Both the position numbers and the translations under genes were made by a program. The notes below the pieces were generated by a model, which was given only the letters and a program-made list of their open reading frames with translations, searched no databases and was not told the origin of the DNA. 64,000 nucleotides of DNA from Neorhizobium lilium (GTDB lineage Bacteria > Pseudomonadota > Alphaproteobacteria > Rhizobiales > Rhizobiaceae), in assembly GCF_004053875.1 (NCBI RefSeq), contig NZ_SBIP01000003.1:124001-188000 (forward strand), written 5' to 3'. Each line of letters starts with the position of its first letter. Position 1 is the first letter of the stretch. Positions 54,071 through 62,989 of this stretch are shown piece by piece.

Positions 54071-55474
54071 ATGACCCCTTACCAGTACCTGCCGCGCGCC
54101 TCTGTCTTTGCTGTCGAACACGCCGTTACCAGGCCCGTTTATGCCGTCACGCCAGCGGATCTGGACGATGGTCTTCTCGATCCGGTAGCGCTCGCCTGGG
54201 CAAAGGCCGCAGGCTATAAGGCCGAGGCTGGAAGCCTGCTGCTTGTGCCAGGCCAAGGGTCCGGGGCGGGAGAGGTGGTCGCCGCCCTCTTCGGGCTTGG
54301 CAGCGAGCCCACCGACGCTCCCTTCGCAACCGGACGCTTGTCCAGGCTCCTGCCGGCCGGCGACTGGCATCTGGAGACAAAAGGCCTGGATGCACGGCAT
54401 CTGGCTCTCGGTTTCGGTCTCGGCAGCTATCGCTTCGAGCGTTACAAGTCGGAAAAGCAGCGCGATGTACGCCTCGCTATTCCTTCCGGAGCCGACCGGG
54501 CCGAGCTTGAGCGGCAGCTTGCCGCCGTCTTCCTGGCGCGCGATCTCATCAATACTCCCACCAACGACATGGGTCCGCCCGAGCTTGAAGCGGCCTTCCG
54601 CGGCTTGGGCGAGCATTACGGCGCGACTGTCACCTCCATCGTCGGCAACGATCTGCTGGAACGCAACTTCCCACTCATCCACACGGTCGGACGTGCGAGC
54701 GCGAGCGCTCCCCGGCTCCTGGAGCTGCGCTGGGGGCAGAAGGGCCATCCGCGCGTTACGCTTGTCGGCAAGGGCGTCTGCTTCGATACGGGCGGCCTCG
54801 ACATCAAGGGCGCCGCCAACATGGCCCTGATGAAGAAGGACATGGGCGGCGCTGCAAACGTCATGGGGCTGGCGCTGATGATCATGGATGCGGGCCTTGC
54901 GATCGATCTGCAGGTTCTTGTGCCGGCCGTCGAAAATTCCATCTCCGACAGTGCTTTCCGGCCGGGCGATATCTATCGCAGCCGCAAGGGCCTGACCGTG
55001 CAGATAGATAATACCGACGCTGAAGGGCGGTTGGTTCTCGCCGATGCGTTGGCCTATGCGGACGAGACGCCGCCCGATCTGATGATCGACATGGCCACAC
55101 TGACGGGCGCGGCGCGTGTTGCCGTCGGAACCGAGCTTGCCCCCTATTTCACTGATGACGAGGATCTGTCTGCCAAATTTATGCAGGCGGCAAAGAGCGA
55201 GGCCGATCCCCTTTGGCGCCTTCCCCTGTGGATGGGCTATGACAAGGACATCCGCTCAAAGGCGGCCGACATCACTAACTCGCCCTCCGGCGGCATGGCA
55301 GGCTCCATCACGGCAGCGCTTTTCCTCAAGCGCTTCGTCACGGCAACGAAGAGCTGGGCTCACTTCGACATCTATGGCTGGGTGCTGGCGGAGAAACCCC
55401 ATGCGCCGGTCGGAGGCGAGGCTTTCGCCATCCGCGCGCTCTACCGGACCATCCAAAGCATGGCCCGGAAGTGA
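54071..55474 (+). CDS. M17-family leucyl aminopeptidase
   Basis: A 467-residue M17 metallopeptidase. The C-terminal catalytic domain has the metal ligands in LVGKGVCFDTGGLDIK (Lys234, Asp239), MKKDMGGAA (Asp257) and the signature NTDAEGRL (314-321; Asp316, Glu318). The N-terminal domain is shorter and different from PepA, as in PepB-like members. It releases N-terminal residues from cytoplasmic peptides. Possibly co-transcribed with the following regulator and peptidase genes. Confidence 0.93.
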   Translation: MTPYQYLPRASVFAVEHAVTRPVYAVTPADLDDGLLDPVALAWAKAAGYKAEAGSLLLVPGQGSGAGEVVAALFGLGSEPTDAPFATGRLSRLLPAGDWHLETKGLDARHLALGFGLGSYRFERYKSEKQRDVRLAIPSGADRAELERQLAAVFLARDLINTPTNDMGPPELEAAFRGLGEHYGATVTSIVGNDLLERNFPLIHTVGRASASAPRLLELRWGQKGHPRVTLVGKGVCFDTGGLDIKGAANMALMKKDMGGAANVMGLALMIMDAGLAIDLQVLVPAVENSISDSAFRPGDIYRSRKGLTVQIDNTDAEGRLVLADALAYADETPPDLMIDMATLTGAARVAVGTELAPYFTDDEDLSAKFMQAAKSEADPLWRLPLWMGYDKDIRSKAADITNSPSGGMAGSITAALFLKRFVTATKSWAHFDIYGWVLAEKPHAPVGGEAFAIRALYRTIQSMARK

Positions 55475-55541
55475 GCCGGTGAAGTAAACCGGTAAGAACT
55501 CGGGTTTAAGTTCAGTCAGGATCTTGAGCCCGAGGATGATG

Positions 55542-55883
55542 ATGGCGGTGGAATTGACGGCCACGGAGGCGTTGGGCCTCTGGCACGATGTATCGCTGGA
55601 GCAGGTGCGTCACGACGGTCGCGATCTCACATTGCGCCAGATGGCCATCCTGCTGCATATTTATCTCGTGCCGCCGCCGCATTCGGTGCGCGGGCTTGCC
55701 GCGACGCTTGGCGTCACCAAGCCCGTCATCACCCGCGCGCTCGATAGCATGGGGGCGATGGGACTGGTGGATCGTCAGCGCGACGAGCGCGACCGCCGCA
55801 ACGTGGTGATCAAGCGCACGGTGGCAGGTGCCTTGTTCCTGGAAAAGCTCGGCGACCTGATCATCGCCGCCGGCCGCCGATGA
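55542..55883 (+). CDS. MarR-family-like transcriptional regulator
   Basis: A 113-residue winged-helix protein: LTLRQMAILLHIYL, then the DNA-binding part HSVRGLAATLGVTKPVITRA, and the wing with DERDRRNVVIK, the MarR hallmark (D-x-R-D-x-R). It is shorter than full MarR proteins, with reduced dimerisation helices. Three tandem ATGs occur; the third is preferred because GAGG lies 6 nt upstream. 19 bp before the NlpC/P60 gene. Confidence 0.83.
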   Translation: MAVELTATEALGLWHDVSLEQVRHDGRDLTLRQMAILLHIYLVPPPHSVRGLAATLGVTKPVITRALDSMGAMGLVDRQRDERDRRNVVIKRTVAGALFLEKLGDLIIAAGRR

Positions 55884-55902
55884 CATATACGGAAACCCGA
55901 CA

Positions 55903-56754
55903 ATGACTGTTATTCTCGACCGACGCCTGCACGCCTTCCGCCCGGATCTCGCCGACGAGGCCCTGAGGGGCAAGTTCGATGCCGAACGCTTCACGCGTGG
56001 CGAACCGGCAAGAATCTCAGTACCAGTCGCGCCGTTGCGCCCGGCCCCCGATCTTGCCCGCGGCATCGATACCGAGCTTCTGTTCGGCGAAGCGGTGAGG
56101 GTGTTCGACCGGGCAGACGGTTTCGCCTGGGTCCAGGCGGACCAAGACGGCTATGTCGGGTATCTGCCGGAAACCATGCTCGGCGAGCCACAGGAAGCGA
56201 CGCACCGCATCTGTGTGCCGAGAACCTTCCTTTATCCGGAAGCCGAACTGCGCAAACCTCCGATGGGGGCTCTCTCCATGGGAAGCCGGGTGAGAGTGAC
56301 CGGCGAGGCTGAAACCCGCGGCACCCGCTACTTTCTATTGGGTGATGGAGGCGCGGTGATTGCGCGTCACTGTCTGCCGCTCGGCGAGACGCTTGGCGAA
56401 GATTACGTCTCCGTGGCGCAGACCTTCATCGAGACGCCCTATCTGTGGGGAGGGCGCTCCGGCTTCGGCATAGATTGCTCGGGGCTTGTGCAGCTGGCGA
56501 TGATGATGGTGGGCAAAAGCGCGCCGCGGGATTCCGACATGCAGGCAGAATTCGGCGTGGCGATCGAGCGCGAAGAACTGCGCCGCGGCGACCTCGTGTT
56601 CTGGAAGGGCCATGTGGGCATGATGGAAGACGCCGAGACCCTGCTTCACGCCAATGGCCATACAATGAGCGTAGCACGCGAAAATCTGAACGCCGCAATC
56701 GAGCGGATCGGCTGGCTCTACGAGCGTCCGACCGGTTACCGCCGGCCGCTATGA
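55903..56754 (+). CDS. NlpC/P60-family peptidase with SH3-like N-terminal domain
   Basis: A 283-residue protein: N-terminal SH3b-like region (about 55-160, GYVGYLPETML) and a C-terminal NlpC/P60 domain with YLWGGRSGFGIDCSGLVQLA (catalytic Cys192), HVGMM (His237) and His250. Such enzymes cut D-Glu-mDAP bonds in murein peptides. No signal peptide is visible, so it may act on recycled cytoplasmic muropeptides (dipeptidyl-peptidase VI-like), consistent with the neighbouring aminopeptidase. Confidence 0.9.
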   Translation: MTVILDRRLHAFRPDLADEALRGKFDAERFTRGEPARISVPVAPLRPAPDLARGIDTELLFGEAVRVFDRADGFAWVQADQDGYVGYLPETMLGEPQEATHRICVPRTFLYPEAELRKPPMGALSMGSRVRVTGEAETRGTRYFLLGDGGAVIARHCLPLGETLGEDYVSVAQTFIETPYLWGGRSGFGIDCSGLVQLAMMMVGKSAPRDSDMQAEFGVAIEREELRRGDLVFWKGHVGMMEDAETLLHANGHTMSVARENLNAAIERIGWLYERPTGYRRPL

Positions 56755-56854
56755 ACGCCAGATCACGGCGATTTGCGGCCGTGCCCATGGAATAAGCCCC
56801 AGGCAATTCTTATCTCCGATCTTGTCCCCGCGGGTTGCGGACAGGAGAAATGGA

Positions 56855-57217
56855 ATGTTGAAGGGCGCCTGGATTCTTCCAGTCATCATGCTGGTCGCAC
56901 TGGCTCTAGCAGCGCTGGTTCCGATGGCTGCTTCCGCCGCCGAGCAGCAGACGCCGCTGAAGATGCCGGATACCGTGTACAAGGATCTGCCGGGTGTCGT
57001 GCCGCAGGAACAGCGGGCCGACCCGGACGCCTATACATGCACGAGCGAAATCGCCGACGTCTATATCGGCCGCGGCCGCTACGATACGCTGTTCGGCGAT
57101 ACCGAGCCGCGTCGAATCTATCGATGCAAGACCGAAAGCGGCGTCACCTATACCGGCACCCAAATGCCGAACACCCAGTGGGTTCCGGGTCTCAACCCGC
57201 GCGATTTGCCGAGATGA
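56855..57217 (+). CDS. Secreted hypothetical protein
   Basis: A 120-residue protein with a signal peptide (MLKGAWILPVIMLVALALAA, cleavage near ASAA, about residue 29). The mature part contains two Cys (YTCTSEIADVYIGRGRYDTL; IYRCKTESGVTYTG) likely to form a disulfide. AGGAG lies 9 nt before the chosen ATG. No family recognised. Confidence 0.72.
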   Translation: MLKGAWILPVIMLVALALAALVPMAASAAEQQTPLKMPDTVYKDLPGVVPQEQRADPDAYTCTSEIADVYIGRGRYDTLFGDTEPRRIYRCKTESGVTYTGTQMPNTQWVPGLNPRDLPR

Positions 57218-57314
57218 AATCGGATCATGGACGATCAGCCGCTGCCTGAGCAGCGCTGAAGTCGAACAATCATGATCTTGCTAAGCTATTGATCCTGGTA
57301 GAGATCAATCGGAA

Positions 57315-57401
57315 TGGTGCCCAGAAGAGGACTCGAACCTCCACACCCTTTCGGGTACCAGCACCTGAAGCTGGCGCGTCTACCAATTCCGCCATCTGGG
57401 C
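57315..57401 (-). tRNA. tRNA-Leu(CAG)
   Basis: Minus strand begins GCCCAGATGGCGGAATTGG and ends TCTGGGCACCA with CCA encoded. The acceptor stem GCCCAG/CTGGGC, the anticodon loop TTCAGGT with CAG, a long variable arm (class II) and the T-loop GGTTCGAGTCC are visible. Reads CUG, a major leucine codon at this G+C content. Confidence 0.97.
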
Positions 57402-57493
57402 GACGGAGAGCGATGTACGGGTGGGGCCTGCTCCTGTCAACCGGCTTTTTGAAGTTTCTATGTCAGTGCAGAAAAAACTTCGAAGAGGCCGCT

Positions 57494-57805
57494 TCAGGCC
57501 GCTCCGCTGCCGTCGTCTTGCGCAGACTTGCGGTCCAGATGGCCGAGATCCCGGTCCGGGTCGATGACGTCGCGAACGCGCTGCTTCAACTCCTTCGGGC
57601 CTGGAAATCCACCGTCGCGCTTGCGCTCCCAGATGAGTCCGCCGTCGATGCGGATTTCGAAGACGCCGCCCGTTCCGGGAATGAGCCCGACCTGCCCAAG
57701 CTGATCACCAAAGGTCTGCAGCAGCTCCTGCGCCATCCAGCCGGCTCTCAGCAGCCAGTTGCACTGGGTGCAGTAAAGTATGGTGATATGCGGCTTGTCG
57801 CTCAT
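57494..57805 (-). CDS. SelT/SelW/SelH-family thioredoxin-like protein
   Basis: A 103-residue protein with the redox motif CTQC (Cys12-x2-Cys15) in ILYCTQCNWLLRAGWMAQEL, and the RIDGGLIWERKRDGGFP signature of the selenoprotein W-like Rdx family; here the selenocysteine position is Cys. Probably a small redox protein; its partner is unknown. It is 20 bp downstream of the dehydrogenase gene, so likely co-transcribed. Confidence 0.9.
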   Translation of the reverse strand: MSDKPHITILYCTQCNWLLRAGWMAQELLQTFGDQLGQVGLIPGTGGVFEIRIDGGLIWERKRDGGFPGPKELKQRVRDVIDPDRDLGHLDRKSAQDDGSGAA

Positions 57806-57825
57806 CGTGATCGCTCTCTTGTGCT

Positions 57826-58692
57826 TCAGTCGGATTCGGCAACCAGCCGGACCATCGTGGCAAGATCCGCCTGCGCATAGCCGGCCGATGCTGCCGCCTC
57901 GAAGCTGGCGAGTGAGGCAGCGATGGCGGGCAGGGTGACGTCCAGGCTAGCCGCCAGGTCCCGCACCACCCGCGCATCCTTGATGGCGCCCGCAACCGGA
58001 AAGCCGACGGCATCGGTTTCGCCGCGGATGACGGGAAGGCGGCTTTTCAGGGCGGGGCTCGCGGCCGGGCTGCCCGACAGGATCTCCAGGATCTTGGCCG
58101 ATGGCAGGCCGGCCTTCTTGCCCAGCAACAAGGCTTCCTTCAGGCTCTGCCACAGGCCCATCAGCATCATATTGTTGACAAGCTTGGCCGCGGCTCCGTC
58201 TCCCAGGCCACCCACATGATGAATGCGATCCGACAGAGCCTCGGCAACGGGAAGAAACCGCAGGTAATCCTTTTCGCTGCCGCCGATATAAAGTCCGACC
58301 TTGCCGGTCAGAACCATGTCCGGACCTCCGGAGACAGGAGCATCGACAAGCGAGGCGCCAAGACCGTTAAACTGCGCCGCACGATCCCGCAGGACTTGCG
58401 GGCTGACCGTGCTGGTATCGACGATCAGCCGACCCTGGATGGAGGTGTTGGCCAGCGCATCAAGGACTGCGTGGACCGCCTCCTCGTCCAGAAGAGCGAG
58501 GATCAGGACATCGCTCGCCGCGCTCAAGGACGAGAGGTCCGGCGCAACAGCTATCCCCATTTCGGCCGCTGCCTCAGACGTAGGTCGGGTGCGGCTCCAG
58601 CCCGTTACGGTAAAGCCGCTTGCCGATAGTCTCCGCGCCATGGCGCTGCCCATGCGGCCGAGGCCGACGATCCCGATGCGTTCCCTGCTCAA
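57826..58692 (-). CDS. NAD(P)-dependent beta-hydroxyacid dehydrogenase
   Basis: A 288-residue protein of the 3-hydroxyisobutyrate/tartronate-semialdehyde reductase family: Rossmann motif IGIVGLGRMGSAMARRL, substrate motif LVDAPVSGGPDMVLTGKVGL and catalytic Lys in AAAKLVNNMMLMG. The exact substrate cannot be told from the sequence. ATG start with no in-frame alternative needed. Confidence 0.88.
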   Translation of the reverse strand: MSRERIGIVGLGRMGSAMARRLSASGFTVTGWSRTRPTSEAAAEMGIAVAPDLSSLSAASDVLILALLDEEAVHAVLDALANTSIQGRLIVDTSTVSPQVLRDRAAQFNGLGASLVDAPVSGGPDMVLTGKVGLYIGGSEKDYLRFLPVAEALSDRIHHVGGLGDGAAAKLVNNMMLMGLWQSLKEALLLGKKAGLPSAKILEILSGSPAASPALKSRLPVIRGETDAVGFPVAGAIKDARVVRDLAASLDVTLPAIAASLASFEAAASAGYAQADLATMVRLVAESD

Positions 58693-58909
58693 CGCTTGCC
58701 TCCATCATGGTCGAGCGGCACATGCCGCGCTTTTTTCCTGCACCCCGCATGCGGCTTCAGGCAAGTCACGCTCGGCCTGCATGCCCTAGATAGGGCATCA
58801 GGCTTTTGTAGGATAACCCGGAAATCGTGCCGCTGAAGATCATGGACGTTTTTTATGGGAACAAAATTACGGCAGCCCGCATTGTCAGGGTGAAACGGAG
58901 GAAGAAAAC

Positions 58910-59209
58910 ATGGCTTACGATCCGAATTCGAACGATACCCGTCCTGACCTGCGCACCACGCCGGTAGCTAGTCGCAGCTCCGGCTGGATGGCATGGGTCG
59001 CGATTCTCGCCGTCGTCATCGTTGGCGCTTTCGTCTGGTCGCAGATGGGCGGCTCAACGACCGATACGACGACGACCTCGTCCACCACGGCTCCGGCAGC
59101 CGGCACGACGTCGCCGGCTCCAGCTCCGGTCACCCCGGCAGCTCCGGCCAATAATGCAGCACCGGCCACTCCGGCTCCTGCAACGGGCGGTAATGCTACT
59201 CAGCCCTAA
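58910..59209 (+). CDS. Small single-pass membrane protein with Thr/Pro/Ala-rich tail
   Basis: A 99-residue protein: polar N-terminus, one helix (MAWVAILAVVIVGAFVW, about 27-43) and a disordered Thr/Pro/Ala tail to the end. GGAGGAAG precedes the ATG and an intrinsic terminator follows. Same architecture as the gene at 21644-21973. Function unknown. Confidence 0.7.
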   Translation: MAYDPNSNDTRPDLRTTPVASRSSGWMAWVAILAVVIVGAFVWSQMGGSTTDTTTTSSTTAPAAGTTSPAPAPVTPAAPANNAAPATPAPATGGNATQP

Positions 59210-59233
59210 GTGCGCGATGTAGCGCCATAATGC

Positions 59234-59268
59234 AAGGCCGCTTGCTCCCTCGGGCAAGCGGCCTTTTT
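59234..59268 (+). terminator. Intrinsic terminator of the small membrane protein gene
   Basis: GGCCGCTTGC (59236-59245) pairs with GCAAGCGGCC (59254-59263), followed by TTTTT. It also stands 20 bp beyond the stop of the convergent helicase gene and may serve both weakly. Confidence 0.9.
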
Positions 59269-59287
59269 CATGTCCGGATGGCTGGGC

Positions 59288-61138
59288 TCAGTACGGCCAG
59301 CTGTCCTTTTTCTTGGGCGCGCCGGGCTTGCCCTTCTTCGCGAAGCGATCGGAATCGTTTGTCCGATTGCTCTTGCCGGCCGGTGCGGAAGAGTCCGAAC
59401 CTTCCCGCTTCTTGGCCGGAGCCTTGGATTTCCAGCCGTCTTTCTCGCCTTCGCGCGGCGGCCGGTTGGCTGCAGGACGGGGCTGTGCGCTGAGATCCGG
59501 TGTTCCGTCCACCCGCGTGACGCGGATGCCGCGATCCAGGACCTTATCCTTTCCGATCGCATTCATGAAGTCATCAGCCTTCCCGGCTGAAATCTCGATG
59601 AAGGTCTGGTCGGCCTGCATCTTGATGGCGCCAATATCCTGCTTGGTGATGTTGCCGTTGCGGCAGATGATCGGGATCAGCCAGCGCGGCTCGGCATTCT
59701 GCTTGCGGCCCACCGAAAGCGAGAACCACACGACCGGTCCGAACTCGCCGCGCGGTGCCCGTGGGCTCTCGGCAAAGTCACTGCCGCCTTCAGCCCGTTC
59801 CCGCGGCTTGCGGGTATCCTGCACGGCGACGTCGAACAGATCTTCCGGCGGCGTATGGTGGCTGCGGTAGAGGCTGATGAAGGCGGCCGCCAGCCGCTCC
59901 GCGCCATGCGTGGAAACCAGTCGCTGCACCAGATCCTGCACCTCTTCCGGCGGCGTTTCCGTAAACACCGGATCGGCCAGCAGGCGTTCGTCGTCGCGCT
60001 GGATGACCTCGTCGGCCGATGGCGGACGAGCCCAGGTGGCGGCAATGCCGGCGCCGCCGAGCAGGCGTTCCGCCTTGCGGCGTGCATTGAGCGGCACGAT
60101 CAGCGCGCTGATGCCCTTGCGCCCGGCGCGTCCGGTGCGGCCGCTGCGGTGAAGCAGCGTATCCGAATTGGTCGGCAGGTCGGCATGGATGACAAGTTCG
60201 AGGCCAGGAAGGTCGATGCCGCGGGCCGCGACGTCGGTCGCGATGCAGACCCGGGCGCGGCCGTCGCGCATGGCCTGCAGCGCGTGGGTGCGCTCGTTCT
60301 GCGTCAGTTCGCCGGAAAGCGCGACCACGGAGAAATTGCGGTTGCTGAGCCGCGCGGTCAGATGATTGACGGCAGCGCGCGTGGAGCAGAACACGATGGC
60401 ATTGGTGGCCTCGTAGAAGCGCAGCACATTGACGATCGCGTTTTCCCGGTCGGACGGAGCGACGGCCAGCGCGCGATATTCGATATCGACATGCTGCTTT
60501 TCCTCGGCCTGGGTAGCGACGCGAACCGCATTGCGCTGGTAGCTCTTGGCAAGCTTGGCGATGGCGGCGGGCACGGTCGCGGAAAACATCAGCGTGCGGC
60601 GTTCGGACGGCGCCGAGTCGAGGATGAATTCCAGGTCTTCGCGAAAACCGAGATCAAGCATCTCGTCGGCCTCGTCCAGCACTGCAACCTTGAGCTCGGA
60701 CATGTCGAGCGCCTTGCGGCGGATATGGTCGCTGAGGCGGCCGGGTGTGCCGACGATGATATGCGCGCCGCGCTCCAGTACCCGGCGTTCGCTGCGGATA
60801 TCCATGCCGCCGACGCAGCTTGCGATCACAGCGCCAGTCTGCTCATAGAGCCATTCGAGCTCGCGCTTCACCTGCAAGGCAAGTTCGCGGGTGGGGGCGA
60901 TCACCAGCGCCAGCGGCTTGCCGGCCCGGTCCAGACGCTCGCTGCCCTGAAGCAGGGTCGGCGCAATGGCGATGCCGAAGGCGACCGTCTTGCCGGAGCC
61001 GGTCTGGGCAGAAACCAGCGCATCGGCCTGGGCGAGCGCCGGGTCCAGCATGGCGTTCTGCACGGGGGTAAGGGTGTCGTAGCCGCGTTTTTCCAACGCC
61101 TTTGCGATCGCCGGAACGGCGCCGGGGAAATCGGTCAT
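59288..61138 (-). CDS. DEAD-box RNA helicase with DbpA-type RNA-binding domain
   Basis: A 616-residue helicase. The Q motif (about 21-27), motif I AQTGSGKT (44-51), Ia APTREL, motif II DEAD (155-158), motif III SAT (186-188) and motif VI HRSGRTGRAGR are all present. After the helicase core come a linker and a DbpA/CsdA-like RNA-binding domain (NITKQDIGAIKMQADQTFIE), then a Lys/Arg/Ser-rich disordered tail. Likely acts in ribosome assembly or mRNA decay at low temperature. Subfamily (DeaD/CsdA versus DbpA) is not settled. Confidence 0.93.
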   Translation of the reverse strand: MTDFPGAVPAIAKALEKRGYDTLTPVQNAMLDPALAQADALVSAQTGSGKTVAFGIAIAPTLLQGSERLDRAGKPLALVIAPTRELALQVKRELEWLYEQTGAVIASCVGGMDIRSERRVLERGAHIIVGTPGRLSDHIRRKALDMSELKVAVLDEADEMLDLGFREDLEFILDSAPSERRTLMFSATVPAAIAKLAKSYQRNAVRVATQAEEKQHVDIEYRALAVAPSDRENAIVNVLRFYEATNAIVFCSTRAAVNHLTARLSNRNFSVVALSGELTQNERTHALQAMRDGRARVCIATDVAARGIDLPGLELVIHADLPTNSDTLLHRSGRTGRAGRKGISALIVPLNARRKAERLLGGAGIAATWARPPSADEVIQRDDERLLADPVFTETPPEEVQDLVQRLVSTHGAERLAAAFISLYRSHHTPPEDLFDVAVQDTRKPRERAEGGSDFAESPRAPRGEFGPVVWFSLSVGRKQNAEPRWLIPIICRNGNITKQDIGAIKMQADQTFIEISAGKADDFMNAIGKDKVLDRGIRVTRVDGTPDLSAQPRPAANRPPREGEKDGWKSKAPAKKREGSDSSAPAGKSNRTNDSDRFAKKGKPGAPKKKDSWPY

Positions 61139-61324
61139 CTGCCTGTCTTTCGGATTTGGAGGGCGGCACAGGGGCCGGGCCGCAAACCACCGCGGCCGAA
61201 CATGGCGCTTCTCCTACTCATTTACGGGCCGAATGTCAAAGCGGACATGGCATCGGCAAGCCGTCAGGGAACCCATTTTGCCCGCTCCCGTTGGGTAGGA
61301 ACAACAATCTCGAAGGAGGAAATC

Positions 61325-61921
61325 ATGCAACGCGGACCATTGAAGGCACTGCTCGCGGTTCTGGCCGTGGCAGGCTACCAGAACAGGGACAGGATCGCCG
61401 AGATCCTGAAGGGCGTCACGGAACGGCCGCAGACTTCGCCTGGGGCCTCGCCCGAGACTCGGTCCGGCTCTTCGGCCCAAACGTCCGGCGAGGCTGCGAC
61501 CGAAGGCGCGGCGGCGCCCCGCCCGGCGGGCGGTGGTCTTGACGACGTGATGGAAAAGCTGCGCAACGGCGGGCTCGGCAGTCTTCTCGGTGGTGCACTT
61601 GGTGGCGGCGCGACAGGCGGCGGTGCTTTGGGTGGTGGTATTGGCTCGATCCTGAACGGTGGGCTGAACGACCTGCTCGACCAGTTCCGGCAGGCGGGTC
61701 ATGAAAAGAAGGCCGATAGCTGGGTCGGGACGGGCGCCAACGAGCCGATTGATGACAGCGAGTTGCATCAGGCGCTCGGCCCGGACGTGGTACGCGACGT
61801 GGCCGCCAAAACCGGCCTCTCTGAAGAGGAAGTGCTGCGCCGGCTGTCCAAGAACCTGCCCGAAGCGGTGGATGGACTGACGCCGGGCGGCAGCGTTCCG
61901 CCGGTTCAGGGAACGATCTGA
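61325..61921 (+). CDS. YidB-like (DUF937) protein
   Basis: A 198-residue protein: N-terminal basic helix (MQRGPLKALLAVLAVAGYQN), a Ser/Ala/Pro-rich linker, a Gly-rich region (LRNGGLGSLLGGALGG) and a helical C-terminal part (VGTGANEPIDDSELHQALGP; VAAKTGLSEEEVLRRLSKNL) that is the recognisable YidB/DUF937 core. AAGGAGGAAATC precedes the ATG. Function of the family is unknown. Confidence 0.85.
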   Translation: MQRGPLKALLAVLAVAGYQNRDRIAEILKGVTERPQTSPGASPETRSGSSAQTSGEAATEGAAAPRPAGGGLDDVMEKLRNGGLGSLLGGALGGGATGGGALGGGIGSILNGGLNDLLDQFRQAGHEKKADSWVGTGANEPIDDSELHQALGPDVVRDVAAKTGLSEEEVLRRLSKNLPEAVDGLTPGGSVPPVQGTI

Positions 61922-62703
61922 CGCTTTGCCGCGCAGACGTCCCTTACCTTTATGCCTGATAGGCACGCCCGGCGCATAATAACGACAAGGGAGAGACGTC
62001 GGTCCAACTGAATCTCTCCCGCCACCGGTCGCCGGAGGGAGACCATGTTTCGCGAACCCGGATGGAGGAGCGCTTCACGTTGTCTCTCCTCCTGCGCCGG
62101 CCCCGCCTCGCCAGAACGCCTCCTGGTGTATCCGATGCGGGACGAGGCAATTCTAGGCACGGAGTGGGAGATCGGGGATGACGGGAGCAGCATTTCGTGC
62201 AAGCCATTGAATGCGCTGGAGGCGAGGCGGAGAGACATCCACTACGGCCCGGCCTATCTCATGTCGCGGCGCACCTCTCTATCGCGGTCCCGCCCATCCC
62301 ATTTGGTCCGCTCCCTCCGCCATCCTGCTCCTGCCACCCTCATCTGACCTTTCGATTGTCATCCGACCTCTCCGTCAGCGTCCAACCTATCTGCCATCAT
62401 CCGATCTCTCCGCCGTCATCCTCGGGCTTGACCCGAGGATCTACACTCAGGACCGTCATACGGGAGGGATGTAGCGTGGCCTAGGAACGTTGGGCCAGAC
62501 GAGCACACGCGTGGATCCTCGGGTCAAGCCCGAGGATGACGACGGAGAGGGACGTCATTCGCTTGAAAAGAGGTCCCTCGCGCCGCCGACGCAGCGCTGC
62601 TGGATTCCTGTGACAAGCACAGGAATGAGGGAGTGTGTGGAACCGGTGGTCAGCAAGACAGGTCGAGGATGCAGCAGACGCCGTAGCGCCTGCTGCAAGT
62701 CGT
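61922..62703. other. Gene-poor stretch with palindromic repeats
   Basis: About 780 bp with no credible gene on either strand: reading frames here lack ribosome-binding sites and have shadow-like composition. It holds a hairpin GGGAGAGA/TCTCTCCC (61989-62020, no T-run), several CATCC/CATCCGACC-like short repeats (62340-62410) and the perfect inverted repeat at 62415-62540. Confidence 0.55.
62415..62540. repeat. Perfect 27-bp inverted repeat enclosing 72 bp
   Basis: GTCATCCTCGGGCTTGACCC... at 62415-62441 is the exact reverse complement of 62514-62540. Each arm itself holds the palindrome CCTCGGG-CTTGA-CCCGAGG. Sequences of this kind recur widely in alphaproteobacterial intergenic regions as repetitive palindromes; in this window only this pair is seen. 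No gene in the 72-bp interior. Confidence 0.85.
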
Positions 62704-62931
62704 TCAGCCCTTGGGCGGGAAGGGATCGCTGCCATAGGAGTTACGTTCGCGGATCTGGCCGTTTTCTCCATGTATCAGCATTTCCGTTGCCTGGTTTTGG
62801 GCGATGCCCCGCGCGACGCCGATGGCTTCGCGCTGTGTTTCGACCACCTTGGTGGCTCGCCCGGAGCCTGCGCCCTTGACGGCCCAGCCTTCGGAATGAG
62901 GTACGACGTGTTGGTTACGCTTGTTTGTCAT
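62704..62931 (-). CDS. DUF2188-domain small protein
   Basis: A 75-residue protein, MTNKRNQHVVPHSEGWAVKG, with the DUF2188 pattern (HVVPHxxGWAVKxxGxxRATxxxxTQxEAIxxARxIAxNQxxE-hxIHGxNGxIRERNSYGxDPFPP). Such proteins are small, soluble and often plasmid- or stress-linked; function unknown. AAGGA lies 8 nt before the ATG. 58 bp downstream of the next small gene on the same strand, so possibly one operon. Confidence 0.88.
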   Translation of the reverse strand: MTNKRNQHVVPHSEGWAVKGAGSGRATKVVETQREAIGVARGIAQNQATEMLIHGENGQIRERNSYGSDPFPPKG

Positions 62932-62989
62932 TTTCAAAATCCTTTCGGTGAAAAAGAAAAGCCGGCGCTGTCGCACCGGCTCCATTTCC

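Noticed and set aside
51432-54071. Tyrosine phosphatase considered as part of pilus regulation
   Set aside because: Only adjacency supports it; it converges with the tad operon and belongs to a broad family, so no role in pili is claimed.
59855-61921. A 688-codon plus-strand frame running through the helicase antisense into the YidB-like gene
   Set aside because: Only the last 198 codons, from the ATG after AAGGAGGAAATC, look like a real protein; the rest is antisense to the DEAD-box helicase.
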